Source of the DNA: Pyropia yezoensis
Taxonomy: Eukaryota; Rhodophyta; Bangiophyceae; Bangiales; Bangiaceae
Assembly: GCA_009829735.1 (NCBI GenBank)
Contig: CM020619.1
Span: 19,101,816 to 19,165,815 of the forward strand
Length of the DNA stretch: 64,000 nucleotides
Direction: 5' to 3'
Part shown: positions 28,834-38,876 of the stretch, one piece after another
How positions within the stretch are numbered: position 1 is the first letter of the stretch
Layout of the letters: every line of letters starts with the position of its first letter
Notes under the pieces: generated by a model
What the model was told of the DNA's origin: nothing
Seen by the model: the letters and a program-made list of their open reading frames with translations, nothing else
The model's database searches: none
Translations under genes and position numbers: made by a program

Positions 28834-31800
28834 ATGACCGTTGGAGCTGGCCGTCCTAAGCTCACAACGGCAGCCTCGGCCAAGTGGGTCAAGAGGACGA
28901 ACCAACCCTGCCGGATACTGCGGCGACCTAAGGGAGTCCGCCCACCTCGGGTAGGACTCCCCAAGAACGTAAACCCACGTCGGGTCATCGCGGTGCTGAC
29001 GGGTGAGAACTTCCAGGTGGCTGGACGGGTGCAAATAGCCCCCGGCCGTGCCTGTTGTGCCCGTATCGTACTTGATACCGGGTCAGGAGCCTCCTTGACA
29101 CGCAAGTCGCTATTACCAAAGGAGATGAAGCTCCAACGCTGGAAGTCTAAAGCTGACCATCTGATTGACATCAATGGTGGGGTACTTCCTATCGTTGGTG
29201 CCGTGACCCTACCAACTAGGTTGGGAACCCATGCGGTCGACGTGACCTATGGAGTAGTCAAGAATACATCGGTACCCCTGCTTCTGGGTACCCCTTATGT
29301 TGTAACACAAGTGCCTTTGATTTGTGGCCCTGAGTACTGGGTCAAGTTGATGAATGGGGAGACCATCCCCATGCTTGGTAAGGGAAAGTCTGTGGCTCCT
29401 GTGACAGTCTCACAGTCGAAGCCTGTTTGCTCTGTGAGAGAAGGGTTTACTTCTACCCTGGGTTTAGCCCGTGAAGTCACGTTGCCCCCCAACTCGGTGG
29501 CGCACGTTGACGTTGTAACTGATTATAAAAGGAACGGGTTGGTGCACCCTCACCCCCGTCTTGCTCGCAAGCACCAAGTGCATGTTGCCCTTGGCACGAT
29601 GGACTCCAAAGCCGGGGTCCCGTGGAGGATCCAGGATATGAACCTGAGCTCGTCGCCCAAGTACTTCAAGTCGGGAGCCAAGTTCGGCTATATCGACCAA
29701 CATGAGGGACCGGTAGTAGCGGTCACCCTCAATGCGGGCGCGAGTAGCGACCCGAATTCCGGAAAGGAGAAGCACCAAGCCAAGTCGGCCGCCTCTCCTC
29801 GGCCCCATGTGAACATGGAGGGTGTTCCACCCAGGTTGAGGGTTCAAGTTGAACGCCTCTTGGACCAATATCACAAGTTGTGGGATGGTCAATTGGGACT
29901 CATGAGAGCCACCCAACACCGGATCGAGTTGAAGCCCGGTGCACCCCCTATACGCCAACAACCGTATAGGGGAGGACCTCGTTCAAGGGCCCTCGTTAAG
30001 GAGCAAGTTGCTCGCATGGAGGCCCTCAATGTGATCGAGGCCAGCAACGCCGAGTGGGCGAGTCCGGTGGTTATTGTCCCCACTGTTGATGGGACCCCAC
30101 GGTTCTGTATCGACTACCGTAAGCTCAACGAGAGCACGGTGAAGGACAGTTATCCCCTACCTAGGATGGACGACTGTCTGGACTCTCTGGGGGAGGCAAA
30201 CGTGTTCTCTACCCTAGACTGTAACGCGGGGTACTGGCAAATTCCCATTGCCCCGGAAGACAGGCATAAAACTACCTTTACCTGTCACTGAGGTACCTAC
30301 CAGTGCAAGCGACTACCGTTTGGACTGTGCAACGCGCCGGCAACTTTCCAGCGCGCTATGGACATGATTCTGGCCGGAGTACGGTGGCAGATCTGTCTCG
30401 TGTACCTAGACGATATCATTGTGTTCTCCCGAAGTCTGGAAGAGCACATTGGCCATCTTGGCCAGGTGTTCAAGCTACTTGCTGACGCCGGTGTGTCACT
30501 GAAGGCGAGTAAGTGCCACCTCTTCACTCAAGAGGTGGAATACTTGGGACATGTTGTCCGTCCGGGGCGTCTCAGTGTCAACGAGAAGAACTTGAGGGCC
30601 ATTCGTAAGGCTCAGTACCCCCGGACCCAGACCCAGATGAGGAGCTTCCTCGGGATGTGTAACGTGTACCGACGTTTCACCAAGGGCTTCGCCAAGGTGG
30701 CGAAGCCGCTGAATGAGCTAGTTAGCTCAACGCTAGCGAAGCACCTGCCTCCCCCAAGTCGGGTGGAGCAGGAATCCTTTGAGACTCTTCGGGACCTTCT
30801 GCTGAAGCCCCCTATCTTGGCTATTCCCAGGTTGGGAGGCCACTACATCCTGGATGTGGACGCTAGCTACGACCACCTTGGTTGCGTGTTGCTTCAGTAG
30901 CAGCCGGACAAGGAGTACTTGCCGGTGGGATACTTCAGCAAGGGGCTGAACTCGGCTGAGAAGAACTACGGAGTCACCGAGTTGGAAGGACTCGCAGTGG
31001 TGTGGGCGGTGACGTCACTTCGTCACTACCTAGAGGGTGAGAAGTTCCTCATCCGCTGTGACCACCGCGCGTTGCAGTTCATCTTTAAGACGGATTGCAC
31101 GAACCCTCATCTCAACCGGTGGAGGGTGCGACTGGCACCCTTCAACTTTGATATTGAGTACCGACCTGGCAGGCAACATGCCCTTGCCGACGGCCTTTCT
31201 CGGGTACCTACCGAGGGGCTGGACACTAACTCAGTCGATGAGGACATCCCCATCGTGGGGGTAGTCACGCGCTCGCGTCAGGCGTTGGACCCCGAGGCGC
31301 CAGGGAACAAGAAGTACTTGCCCCTGTCCCTGGACGAAGTGGTGAAGGCCCAGGCCGAGGATCCCTTCTGCAAGTCGCAGAGGGATACGCTGGATACAGT
31401 GGCGGAGACGCGGTTCTTTATCGGAGACGATGGCCTCCTCTTGAGGAGGGGGGTATTCCAGGGGACCGAACAACTTGTCGTCCCCGCATCCCTCAAGGAC
31501 AGTATTCTTGAGAGGGAGCATAATGCTCCCACAGGTGGACACCTGGGGTCTAGTAAACTGTACCAGACCCTGAGGACCAGGTACTACTGGCCGTCTATGG
31601 TGGTGGACATCTACAGTTGGGTGGCTGCCTGCACAAGTTGTGCGCTGAACCGTCTGATGGAACGGCGGCCTACTACGGCTATGCTACTGTTCCCGGCCAA
31701 GGACCCCTTTGCCGCGTTGGCAATGGACATCCTTGGGCCACTGCCAGTGACCGAGGAGGGCAAACAGTACCTCCTGGTCATCTGTGATCGCTGCACGAAA

Positions 31801-32818
31801 CTTACGCGAGCGATCCCTCTGGCAGAGATCACGGCCATGTCGGTCGTGTCAGCCTTCCTAGATCACTGGGTTGCCGCGTATGGCATCCCGGACAGTACAC
31901 TATCGGACAATAGACCGCAATTTGCGTCCGTACTGTTTCAGGGAGTGCTGGATATGTTGGGGGTTAGGGCAAACTATGCCACCCCCTACCCCCCACAAAC
32001 TAATGGGCAGGTGGAGCGCTCCAACAAAACTATTGTTCGGCAGCTGCGCCACTATGTGAGTGAGCACGTGAAAACGTGGGACCAATACATTTCTATTCTT
32101 ACGACTGCCTACAATGCGCAGGTTCACTCATCTACCGGGGAAGTACCCCTCACTTTTGTGACCCCCTCGTCTCGTGCGGTCTATCGCCGTGCGGCGGCCG
32201 CTCCCAACTAAGGAGGATGGTGGCAGTACGCCTACTCCTACTGAGAGTAAGGCGGAGCTCGCTGCTGGGCTTGAAAAACTCATCCCTTAAGTCAGGGCTG
32301 AAATGGACAAAGCGCAAAAGCGCTACAAGCGTACTTTTGAGAAAAAGGTGCGCGATGCTAAGCATGTCCCCGAGCAGGGTGACTGGGTACTGGTTCACTC
32401 ACACACCCCAACTGGCGGTAAGCTGGTATTCCAGACGAAGGGGCCGTACCAGGTCCTTCGTACTGATGGGCGGCGCTTCACCATCGAAAGTGACGATGGG
32501 GTCCGCACAGTGAACGGACAGGACGTGGTCAAAGTTGCACCACCGTCTGCAGGCGACCCAGCTTGGGCGCGGGAGCTGGAAGCGTGGCGCCTGCCCTCGC
32601 TGCCTGCGGCCAAACATGGCCCGCAGGAGTACGTGTTCGATAAGTTCATCGACCACGGCTGGGATGAGGACACTAACCGCCTCATGTTGAGGGTGCGTTG
32701 GTTCGGCTACAAGGCCAAGGATGATACGTGGGAATATGTGGAGGACCTTTTCGCTCAGATGGTCCGGGCATACTGTGCCCGGAATGATATAGACCCTAAC
32801 AGCCCCCCCTCAACGTGA
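28834..32818 (+). pseudogene. pol: pol of family A: protease, RT, RNase H, integrase, chromodomain (disrupted)
   Basis: The polyprotein shows retropepsin (IVLDTGSGASL), then RT with FCIDYRKLN, SYPLPRMDD, FGLCNAPATF and the catalytic LVYLDDIIVF. RNase H (ILDVDASYD, ELEGLAVVWAV) is followed by integrase with an HHCC finger (GGHLGSSKLY...CTSC), the DDE core (AMDILGPLP, LSDNRPQF, GQVERSNK) and a C-terminal chromodomain (LRVRWFGYKAKDDTWEYVED). The chromodomain marks it as a chromovirus. The copy carries an in-frame TGA at 30289, a TAG at 30898 (the sister copy has CAG), a one-base insertion near 32166 and a TAA at 32288. The TGA is shared with the sister copy at 60030-60032. Protein starts by frameshift from gag. 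Confidence 0.9.
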
Positions 32819-32911
32819 GGGAAGGCCGAGTAACAGTGCCAAGAGAGTGCTTCAAGTCAAAGTGGTACGCAGAGTGGCTTTTAACTACAGCCCTAACCCT
32901 CACACTCTCAC

Positions 32912-32917
32912 AATAAA
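32912..32917 (+). terminator. AATAAA between pol and the antisense gene, family A
   Basis: In pol sense, 94 bp after the pol stop and just before the end of the antisense ORF. The counterpart in the chimera is TTTATT at 57405-57410. It could end sense transcripts before the 3' LTR. Confidence 0.35.
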
Positions 32918-32929
32918 GGCAGCTGCCAA

Positions 32930-34873
32930 CTAGGCATGCATGCTAGACTCTCCAACCCCACGGCCCTCGCCCTCACGTGGAGGCGAGCGGCGAGACCCAC
33001 GTCGATAACGCTCCCCACCAGTCGGCGGGGCCGGCTGCTCCAAATCGGAACCGTCGCGCCCCTCACGGTCGCGCCAGTGGCGACGACCGCGGCTACCCTT
33101 GTGCTTGGTCTTGCGCGCAAGTTGGCGACGCAGACGCCGGACCAACTCCGACTCTGACGGAGTAGAGGACTCCAAGATGGAATAAGAAAACTCGTCTTTC
33201 GATACGGAGGGAGAGCGCCGCGAGCGTCGGCGACGACGGCGGGGAGGCGAGTATGCCCGGCTCGCCCGACGTTTGCCACGCCCAAGTGGGGCTGGCTGGG
33301 GCACAATAGCCCCAATGCGAGCCAACTCGGCCGTCATAAACTTCGCCACGGACTCGCAACTCGCGGTCGCCTCCGCAGTACGAACGCGCTCCTCAAGCTG
33401 AGGAGTCTCGGAAACTTGAAGGGTTGCGGTCGACGCGGCCAACCAGGAAATGGTGCGCACCAACGTGGTGATCATCATCTCTGAGCTCAGAGGCGTGGCC
33501 GGTAACACCAACTTGGGGTAAACCGTCAGAAGAGTGGCCCCCAAGCTGGGGGACCCCGGGGTGGACGACTCAACGGCCGCGCTTATGGGGATGTCCCCGT
33601 GCGGCTGGTAGGGGACAGGAGGAAGTGGAGGGGCACGCTGAGGTGGCGGTGCCCGAGTGTAACTGCGACACCTTCTCGGGGCCCCCGCAGTGGGTTGAGT
33701 CATATGGTCATCGTGAGAGGGCACGGCCATCACTATGGCCTTGTCCGGGGGCGGCGCAGTGTGGCGATCCACCCCCAGGGCATACGGGTAGTCCCCGATG
33801 CCCAGCCCCTCTCGTAGTACCACACGGCCGTCGAGAAGTTCACGAGCGACCCATACGAACGGGCGAAGTGCGCCATCGTCCTTGGGCCCGCGGGTCGGGC
33901 GGCGCAATTTATGCTCAATGCTCTCCCACTCGATGAACTTGTGGAGGCGGAGCATCTCCTCAAGTAGAGTGAGTTGTCCTGATGAGCACCCCTCAGCAAC
34001 TAGCTGAGGGGTGAGCTGTTCCAAACCTTGGATAAGCCGAAGGGGAAGATGCCAGAGCATCCCCCGCCGCTGGACACAAGACACCCAGGTCGACATGACC
34101 TCGAGGAGCCACTGGGTTGCCAACGTGGCCCACACAAGGTGATCCGGGCTAGCCGTCAACATGACGGAGCCGAAGTGGTCGAGCAACCGTGGTAGCAACG
34201 CAGGGAACCCGTAGGGGACCTCAACTTGAGGCCACCACTCGGGCTTCCTCGGGTAGTACTGCTCCTTACTAGCAGCGGACTGCTGCGGAAACTCAAGTTG
34301 AGCCAAGGTCACCAAGTAGGGACCTCGCCGGAAGTCCTTCTCCATCCGCACATCAAAGTGGTGAGTGTGCGGATCGGCCTCGTGAAGGTACGAGAGGCGA
34401 GTTGCCACCGCGTCCCAAGTAAAGGTCGGCAAGTCGCCGGGACCCGGGATAGTTCCCCCGCGGTCCACCATGGCCTTGGCCCGCTGTACGTCTTCGATTT
34501 CATCATCGTCCAGGAAGGCAAACTGGTCCGTCTTGAAGCCGGCAGGGAACCCGACCCTACGGGGATACTTCTCCCGTCGGCGGTCCCATACCCGACTCAT
34601 CGCTGTGCCAAGTCGGCCACAGCGAAGAACAGTCAACCCCTCCTCATATAGAGGCCAAGCGGGGTAAAACCACCGCCCCAAGGCCTCACGTGGGACGACG
34701 CGGCCCGCCTCCGGGAGAGAGCCCGCCGTCAACCCAAAGCCGGGTGACGCGGGAGTCCCATCCCCCGGAGCAACCACGGAGCCCCCGCCGGAAGTCCCGG
34801 CGGGCGCTGCACCGTAGGAGGTGTCCTCCATACGTTCATCAAGAGAGTCAGTCTCTACCCCCGGGGTCACCAT
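32930..34873 (-). CDS. antisense retrotransposon gene (aORF), family A, 647 aa
   Basis: An uninterrupted ORF lies on the strand opposite to gag-pol, between pol and the 3' LTR, tail to tail with pol. ATG at 34873 (MVTPGVETDSLDERMEDT). The N-terminal 60 residues are Gly/Ser/Pro-rich. The middle (about 65-380) has ordinary globular composition with many Trp, His and Tyr, including QRRGMLWHLP (His at 275) and LHKFIEWESI. A Pro-rich linker and a predicted helix (SEMMITTLVRTISWL) follow. The C-terminus is basic and Arg/Ser-rich (GRGKRRASRAYSPPRRRRRR), like SR proteins or nucleic-acid binders. The chimera at 55449-57392 has the same gene at exactly the same length, with only substitutions, and a third copy begins at 63901. 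No known family is recognised; it is not an envelope by any visible signal peptide or membrane segment. Function unknown. Confidence 0.8.
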   Translation of the reverse strand: MVTPGVETDSLDERMEDTSYGAAPAGTSGGGSVVAPGDGTPASPGFGLTAGSLPEAGRVVPREALGRWFYPAWPLYEEGLTVLRCGRLGTAMSRVWDRRREKYPRRVGFPAGFKTDQFAFLDDDEIEDVQRAKAMVDRGGTIPGPGDLPTFTWDAVATRLSYLHEADPHTHHFDVRMEKDFRRGPYLVTLAQLEFPQQSAASKEQYYPRKPEWWPQVEVPYGFPALLPRLLDHFGSVMLTASPDHLVWATLATQWLLEVMSTWVSCVQRRGMLWHLPLRLIQGLEQLTPQLVAEGCSSGQLTLLEEMLRLHKFIEWESIEHKLRRPTRGPKDDGALRPFVWVARELLDGRVVLREGLGIGDYPYALGVDRHTAPPPDKAIVMAVPSHDDHMTQPTAGAPRRCRSYTRAPPPQRAPPLPPVPYQPHGDIPISAAVESSTPGSPSLGATLLTVYPKLVLPATPLSSEMMITTLVRTISWLAASTATLQVSETPQLEERVRTAEATASCESVAKFMTAELARIGAIVPQPAPLGRGKRRASRAYSPPRRRRRRSRRSPSVSKDEFSYSILESSTPSESELVRRLRRQLARKTKHKGSRGRRHWRDREGRDGSDLEQPAPPTGGERYRRGSRRSPPREGEGRGVGESSMHA

Positions 34874-35198
34874 GGCTCTCCCCAAGATAGGGAGAGACGT
34901 CCTGGCTACGGCGGCACGAGACCCGCCTCGAGTTGAGGGGTGCTCGGATCGTGGGTAGATGGGTGGCCTCTCCAGCGTGGGGCGGCCCAGGGGAAAGTGA
35001 AGGGGAGGTGTTAGTGGTGGTGAAGTGAGAGCCGGGGAGAGCAAGCTGCCGAGTGGGCAAGCTTGAGGAGAGGGGCGGTCAACGTGACCGCCTCCACGTC
35101 CACGTTACGTGCTCGAGGGGGGACAGCAAGTCGCGCCCCCCAACGCCGAGATGTGCATTTACGCGCCCCCTCACAGGGCCGACCGGGTCGGTCGGAAC

Positions 35199-35212
35199 TG
35201 AGGAGAGGGGAG
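35199..35212 (+). other. polypurine tract, family A
   Basis: TGAGGAGAGGGGAG directly before the 3' LTR, except for its first base all purine. The same tract precedes the LTRs at 55110 and 63562 on the other strand. Confidence 0.75.
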
Positions 35213-35681
35213 TGTAGCAGTATTGACCCCCAGGTAGGAGGGCAACACGTGCCATGCAAGGGGCGGCAGGCCACTAGCCTGACCCGTTCCTCCCCCTGCA
35301 TTTGGGTCCATATTCCCTAAGTTTGGGATAGTTAGCTTAGTAGTAAGTCCAACAAGGATTTGAGGGTTTTCTGCATTTATCGTCTTGAATTTTCGTGTGG
35401 CCCGGTGGGCAGGTGCTGGGGTAAGAGATTCTGAGTGGCGAGAATCTGAGGGGACCCTGGGGGGATAAGGGGAGGGACAGCGGGGCTTGGCCCTGCTTCC
35501 CCGTCCCGACCAAGAAACTGTTGGACCAAACACCATCTTCTTGTTTGTCAGTGGGGGGATTGCCCCACAATAGGGATAGAGTGTGTGCGACTTGTACTTC
35601 TTCCGGTTCCCCCGACACGGGAGGCAGCCCTTGTACACCGCCGCAACTTGGGTGTCGCGTGTGCGAGAGGTTTTTGCCACA
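35213..35681 (+). repeat. 3' LTR, family A
   Basis: 469 bp, TGTAGCAG to TTGCCACA; pairs with 26250-26718. Confidence 0.9.
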
Positions 35682-36260
35682 TAGGGATCTCGTGGTAGCG
35701 GCGGTGGTGGGGGTGTTTGCTTGGTTAGGGGGGGAGTATGTTTCGGTGGGGAGGGAGGTCGTTTGGCGGGGGGGATGGATCCCCCTTCGCTGGCCCGAGG
35801 GGAGGCGTTGAGCGTCGGCGCCCTGGAGGACAGTGATGCAGCGGGGACGGCGGCCGCGCTTGGGCGCGGCGCGGCCGCGGCGGTGGCGACGGCCGGCGGC
35901 GGCGGGGCGGCAGCGGCGGCTGGCGACGCGCCAGCCGCCAGTGCGAAGGCGGCGGTTGAGGGGGCTCGTGGTGGTGGCGGTGGCGGCGGCGCGGAGGGGG
36001 TGCTGCTGCCGGGCGGGGAGGGGCGATCTCGCCCTGCCAGCCCCCCCGACAACGCCTGGACCGCCGCCGCCAGCGACCACGGCCAGGATGAGGTGACCTG
36101 AGGCGTCGACACTCCTGTCGCTGCGGCCATGCTGAGTGGGGGCGGAAGGGCTGTGGCGGCCGCGGGCGCGCCAGCGGCTCCCTGTCGGCCAGTCGCGGCG
36201 GACAGGTCCGGGGCGGCAGGCCAAGGCGGGGTAGGCGGTGGAGGCTGCGGTGGTGGGGGG
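35682..36260 (+). repeat. left inverted arm, inner part
   Basis: Continues the left arm after the retrotransposon, starting at the duplicated target bases. It matches 41250-41830 in reverse complement, with more differences toward the inner end. Confidence 0.7.
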
Positions 36261-36922
36261 GGATATCGCTTTTCTAAGGGGCGCGACCCCTCTCCGCTGG
36301 TCCACAGACAACGATGTCGGCCGCGTTTGCGTCCTGCCGTGCCGCATTCGCCATGATGGCGGCAAGCGGTGGCGCCAGGACGACGGGGGCGACCACGTCG
36401 GAAGGCAGCGGGGTGGCGGTGGCAACGGCGGCCGGCGGCGCGCTCGGCGAGCCTGTTGCGCAGGCTGGAAGAGCACGTAGCGGCGCGGGCGGGGGCGGGG
36501 GAGACGAGGGAGTGCGGCTGGTCCGACGCGGGGGGTCTACACATCACGGCCCTCCCGTCGCTCCCAGCGCGCTGCCACCCCCCCCCCCCCCGACGCCCGA
36601 AGCGAGGTGACGCGCGCCGGCGGCTTGCAGGCAGTTGCCAATACGGCTGACGTCGACGCGTCTGGGAAGACGACCAGAGGTGGGCCGGTTGGGGCGGGCG
36701 GGCTGCCGGCTGCGGGTGTTGGGGGTGGCGTGGCGCAGTTGGTGTCGAGGGCAGTGGAGGGGGGATGATTTGGCGCGGGTGCTGGTGTGACGGCGTTGGA
36801 GTCGCGGGCCAACGACGGGGGGTGCTTAGCGGAGGGGGGTGACCTCTTCAATTTTGTTTGCTGCCGTAGGAAGCCGGGACTCAGGACGCGCCCACATTTC
36901 GTCAGTCTTCAACATTTGGTTT
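36261..36922. other. spacer between left arm and transposase gene
   Basis: GC-rich sequence downstream of the transposase stop. No protein recognised. Confidence 0.35.
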
Positions 36923-38032
36923 CTATTCTTCAACGATGTCGTGATCCCCTCCCGCGTGACCTTCAATGTACGATTCTTGCCGCAGCCACTCGCGGTAAAC
37001 TTTACCAAACAGGCCGGCGCATTGCTCCGTAGAGATGCTGGCGAGTCCCACCTCCACCATCAGCCGGACGTTTTTCCCCATCAAGGAGCCGTCCGGCATG
37101 GCCACCACACCAAGCCCGTCCTGCGCCGACTCCTTCGAGAGCCACGCCTTCAAATTGGAGAAAGCCCCCTCCACCGGCGCAAAGTCAGGCGAGTAGGGGG
37201 GCAGGCGCAGAACGAGGATACGGTACAGACGGGCAAGGTCGTCGGCTTCGTCCGAGTGGATGGCGGCATTGTCCATTAGCAGCACTGACCGCGGCAGCCA
37301 TTCTGTCCACCGGTCCGCCGGCAGGTCTGGGTTCCAGATTCCCATTCTGGGCGCCAGCCGGTGGATGAAAAATGCCCAGTCCAATGAGCAGTAGGCGGGA
37401 GGAACTGCACGCGTGAGGGTCTTGACAACCCCATCAACGCACACAGCGGCCATAGTAGAAAATCGGGGGCTCTGGCGAGGGTCCGCGATCAGCACCTCAT
37501 CGCGTCTGCCGCGCAGCGCCCATTCGTACCGCCGGTAGTCAGTTGATCCGTCCTTGTGGACCTCGTCCGCGCTCACGAGGCACATGATAGGCACACGCCG
37601 TATCGCGCGGCTAAAAGCTCGGCGGCGGAAGAGGTCGCGCTCGCGGAACTGCGTGATGATTTTTTTGTGCGTGTACGTCACCGCTGAGAGTACGCGTAGC
37701 ACCGTGGATGGCGAATGAGAAAGCCCTTTCCACCCAGGGAGCACAGATAGGTGCGTCAGCGTCACGCCGATCTCCCCTAGGGAAGCCTCGGGGGAGTCGA
37801 CGATCAGCGCCGCTACGGCGTGCAAAAAGTTTGGGTTGAGAACGGCGCAATTGTAGTGCCGTTGACCGAGGGCGTCATCTGGCCAAAAAGCCCCGGTCTT
37901 TTTGTAGACGTCAAACCATCTCCAGGCCGTAGCCGGGCCAATGCCGCCCAGACGTGCTGCTTCATGCTGCGACATTTCACCAGCAATCATCCAGGACAGG
38001 ACCAGGATCCGACGGTCCTCCGGAAAAGTCAT
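36923..38032 (-). CDS. DDE transposase, IS630/Tc1/mariner-like
   Basis: From the ATG at 38032 (MTFPEDRRILVLSWMIAGEM) the product is 369 residues. The N-terminus is a helix-turn-helix of the kind used for inverted-repeat binding (SQHEAARLGGIGPATAWRWF). The catalytic triad is visible as SADE (Asp156), LMDNAAIH (Asp254) and LPPYSPDFAPVE (Glu288), with 33 residues between the last two. The motif wording matches the DDE_3 superfamily endonuclease found in IS630 and Tc1/mariner relatives; those usually have 34 residues there. No internal stop or frameshift is present, so it may be active. It lies centrally between the inverted arms, divergent from the Cys-rich gene at 38877. The frame extends upstream of 38032 only through a TTG. 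Confidence 0.85.
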   Translation of the reverse strand: MTFPEDRRILVLSWMIAGEMSQHEAARLGGIGPATAWRWFDVYKKTGAFWPDDALGQRHYNCAVLNPNFLHAVAALIVDSPEASLGEIGVTLTHLSVLPGWKGLSHSPSTVLRVLSAVTYTHKKIITQFRERDLFRRRAFSRAIRRVPIMCLVSADEVHKDGSTDYRRYEWALRGRRDEVLIADPRQSPRFSTMAAVCVDGVVKTLTRAVPPAYCSLDWAFFIHRLAPRMGIWNPDLPADRWTEWLPRSVLLMDNAAIHSDEADDLARLYRILVLRLPPYSPDFAPVEGAFSNLKAWLSKESAQDGLGVVAMPDGSLMGKNVRLMVEVGLASISTEQCAGLFGKVYREWLRQESYIEGHAGGDHDIVEE

Positions 38033-38876
38033 AGAGTCGCAGACAACGTGCCAGAAGGGACAGAGTAAAGGATTGCAAGTGGTGCGCCGCGGTAGGGACT
38101 CTGAAGTCAATCACTCACGGAGCAAGGGGAAGAAGGGCACGCGGCCACAGAACGCCGGCAGGCCAGCAAGGGCAGCAGCGCGCCGCTGGAGAGGCAAGGA
38201 CCGATCACTGCAGGCCCCCGCAGTCTGATGCTCATCCCAAAAGTGAGCAGTATAATTGAAAATGTGAACATTACAAAAGGAAAAGAAACGGCCTGACCTC
38301 ATGCGACCTTTCGCTGATTTTGGCGGTGGGGCTCTGCCCAGACAAAAAGCGCCTGGAACTGCGACAAGCAGACGCTGGTCGTCCATTGATCAGAAAGAGT
38401 CGATCCTGGAGGGGTCCTGCCCTTGCGTTCTTTTGACAGTCCTCCTTTCTGCGCTATTTATTGCGTGGGATGAAAGACTCCTCTTCGCCTCTCCGTCGGG
38501 GCTGTCACTCGACCGCCAGTTGGCAAGCAGCACAAAATGCGTCTACGTGCATGGTACCATGTTTTCTCGGATGATAATTCTCCGCAGTCTCAACCAGGCA
38601 GCATTACACCACGCCTCGCCCTAAACCGTTGCCCAAACCGCCTTGACCACCCCCCCCCGTTGACCAAAGCAGTCCATCGTGCATCCAGCGCCCGCGGTGC
38701 GCCCCACTTGCAGGCACCCGCACCACCCTCGTGGGGCAGCGCCTGCAGTCTGTAGCCGTCGTCGCGCTTCTGCGGCTCTTCAAGCCCTGTACGGCGTCCC
38801 CCGTGCTTCCCTTTCCATTGTGCTCCCGCTCCGCATGCTCTCCTCTTTACTACGGCTCTTTCAACCAGCACTCCCC
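38033..38876. other. divergent promoter region of the two transposon genes
   Basis: 845 bp between the two start codons. It includes AT-richer sequence with TATAATTG near 38251. The transposase and the Cys-rich gene are transcribed away from each other from here. Confidence 0.4.

Larger units (their letters stand above)
26838..28837 (+). pseudogene. gag: gag of family A, broken by a 53-bp tandem duplication
   Basis: Gag begins with ATG at 26838 (MASSDPPSSGEY) and encodes a Pro/Thr/Ser-rich N-terminus. A capsid-like helical region follows (FEFLRRFTKACDD onward), then a charged coiled segment rich in Arg/Glu. The zinc knuckle CWNCNSDGHWAYDC (CX2CX4HX4C) is next and a Ser/Asp-rich tail ends GNE and TGA at 28835-28837. 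A 53-bp segment starting at 27825 is repeated at 27878. Since 53 is not a multiple of three, the frame is thrown off in the middle of the protein; removing one copy would leave a single frame. Structural protein of the virus-like particle; this copy cannot make it intact. Confidence 0.85.
26250..35681 (+). mobile_element. Ty3/gypsy chromovirus, family A, complete with two LTRs (9.43 kb)
   Basis: Two direct 469-bp LTRs (TGTGGC...GCCACA) enclose, in order, the primer-binding site, gag, protease-RT-RNaseH-integrase-chromodomain, an antisense 647-codon gene and the polypurine tract. The flanking five bases are GAGGG and TAGGG, a 5-bp target duplication with one change. This is confirmed by the uninterrupted site on the other transposon arm, which reads GCAGAGGGATCTCG. 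The LTRs differ at roughly twenty positions by eye, so the insertion is not very recent. gag and pol are disrupted; the antisense gene is not. Confidence 0.9.

Noticed and set aside
32930..34873. Retroviral envelope gene
   Set aside because: It lies in the env position but on the opposite strand. It has no signal peptide, no transmembrane segment and no fusion-peptide-like stretch; the C-terminus is basic and Arg/Ser-rich.
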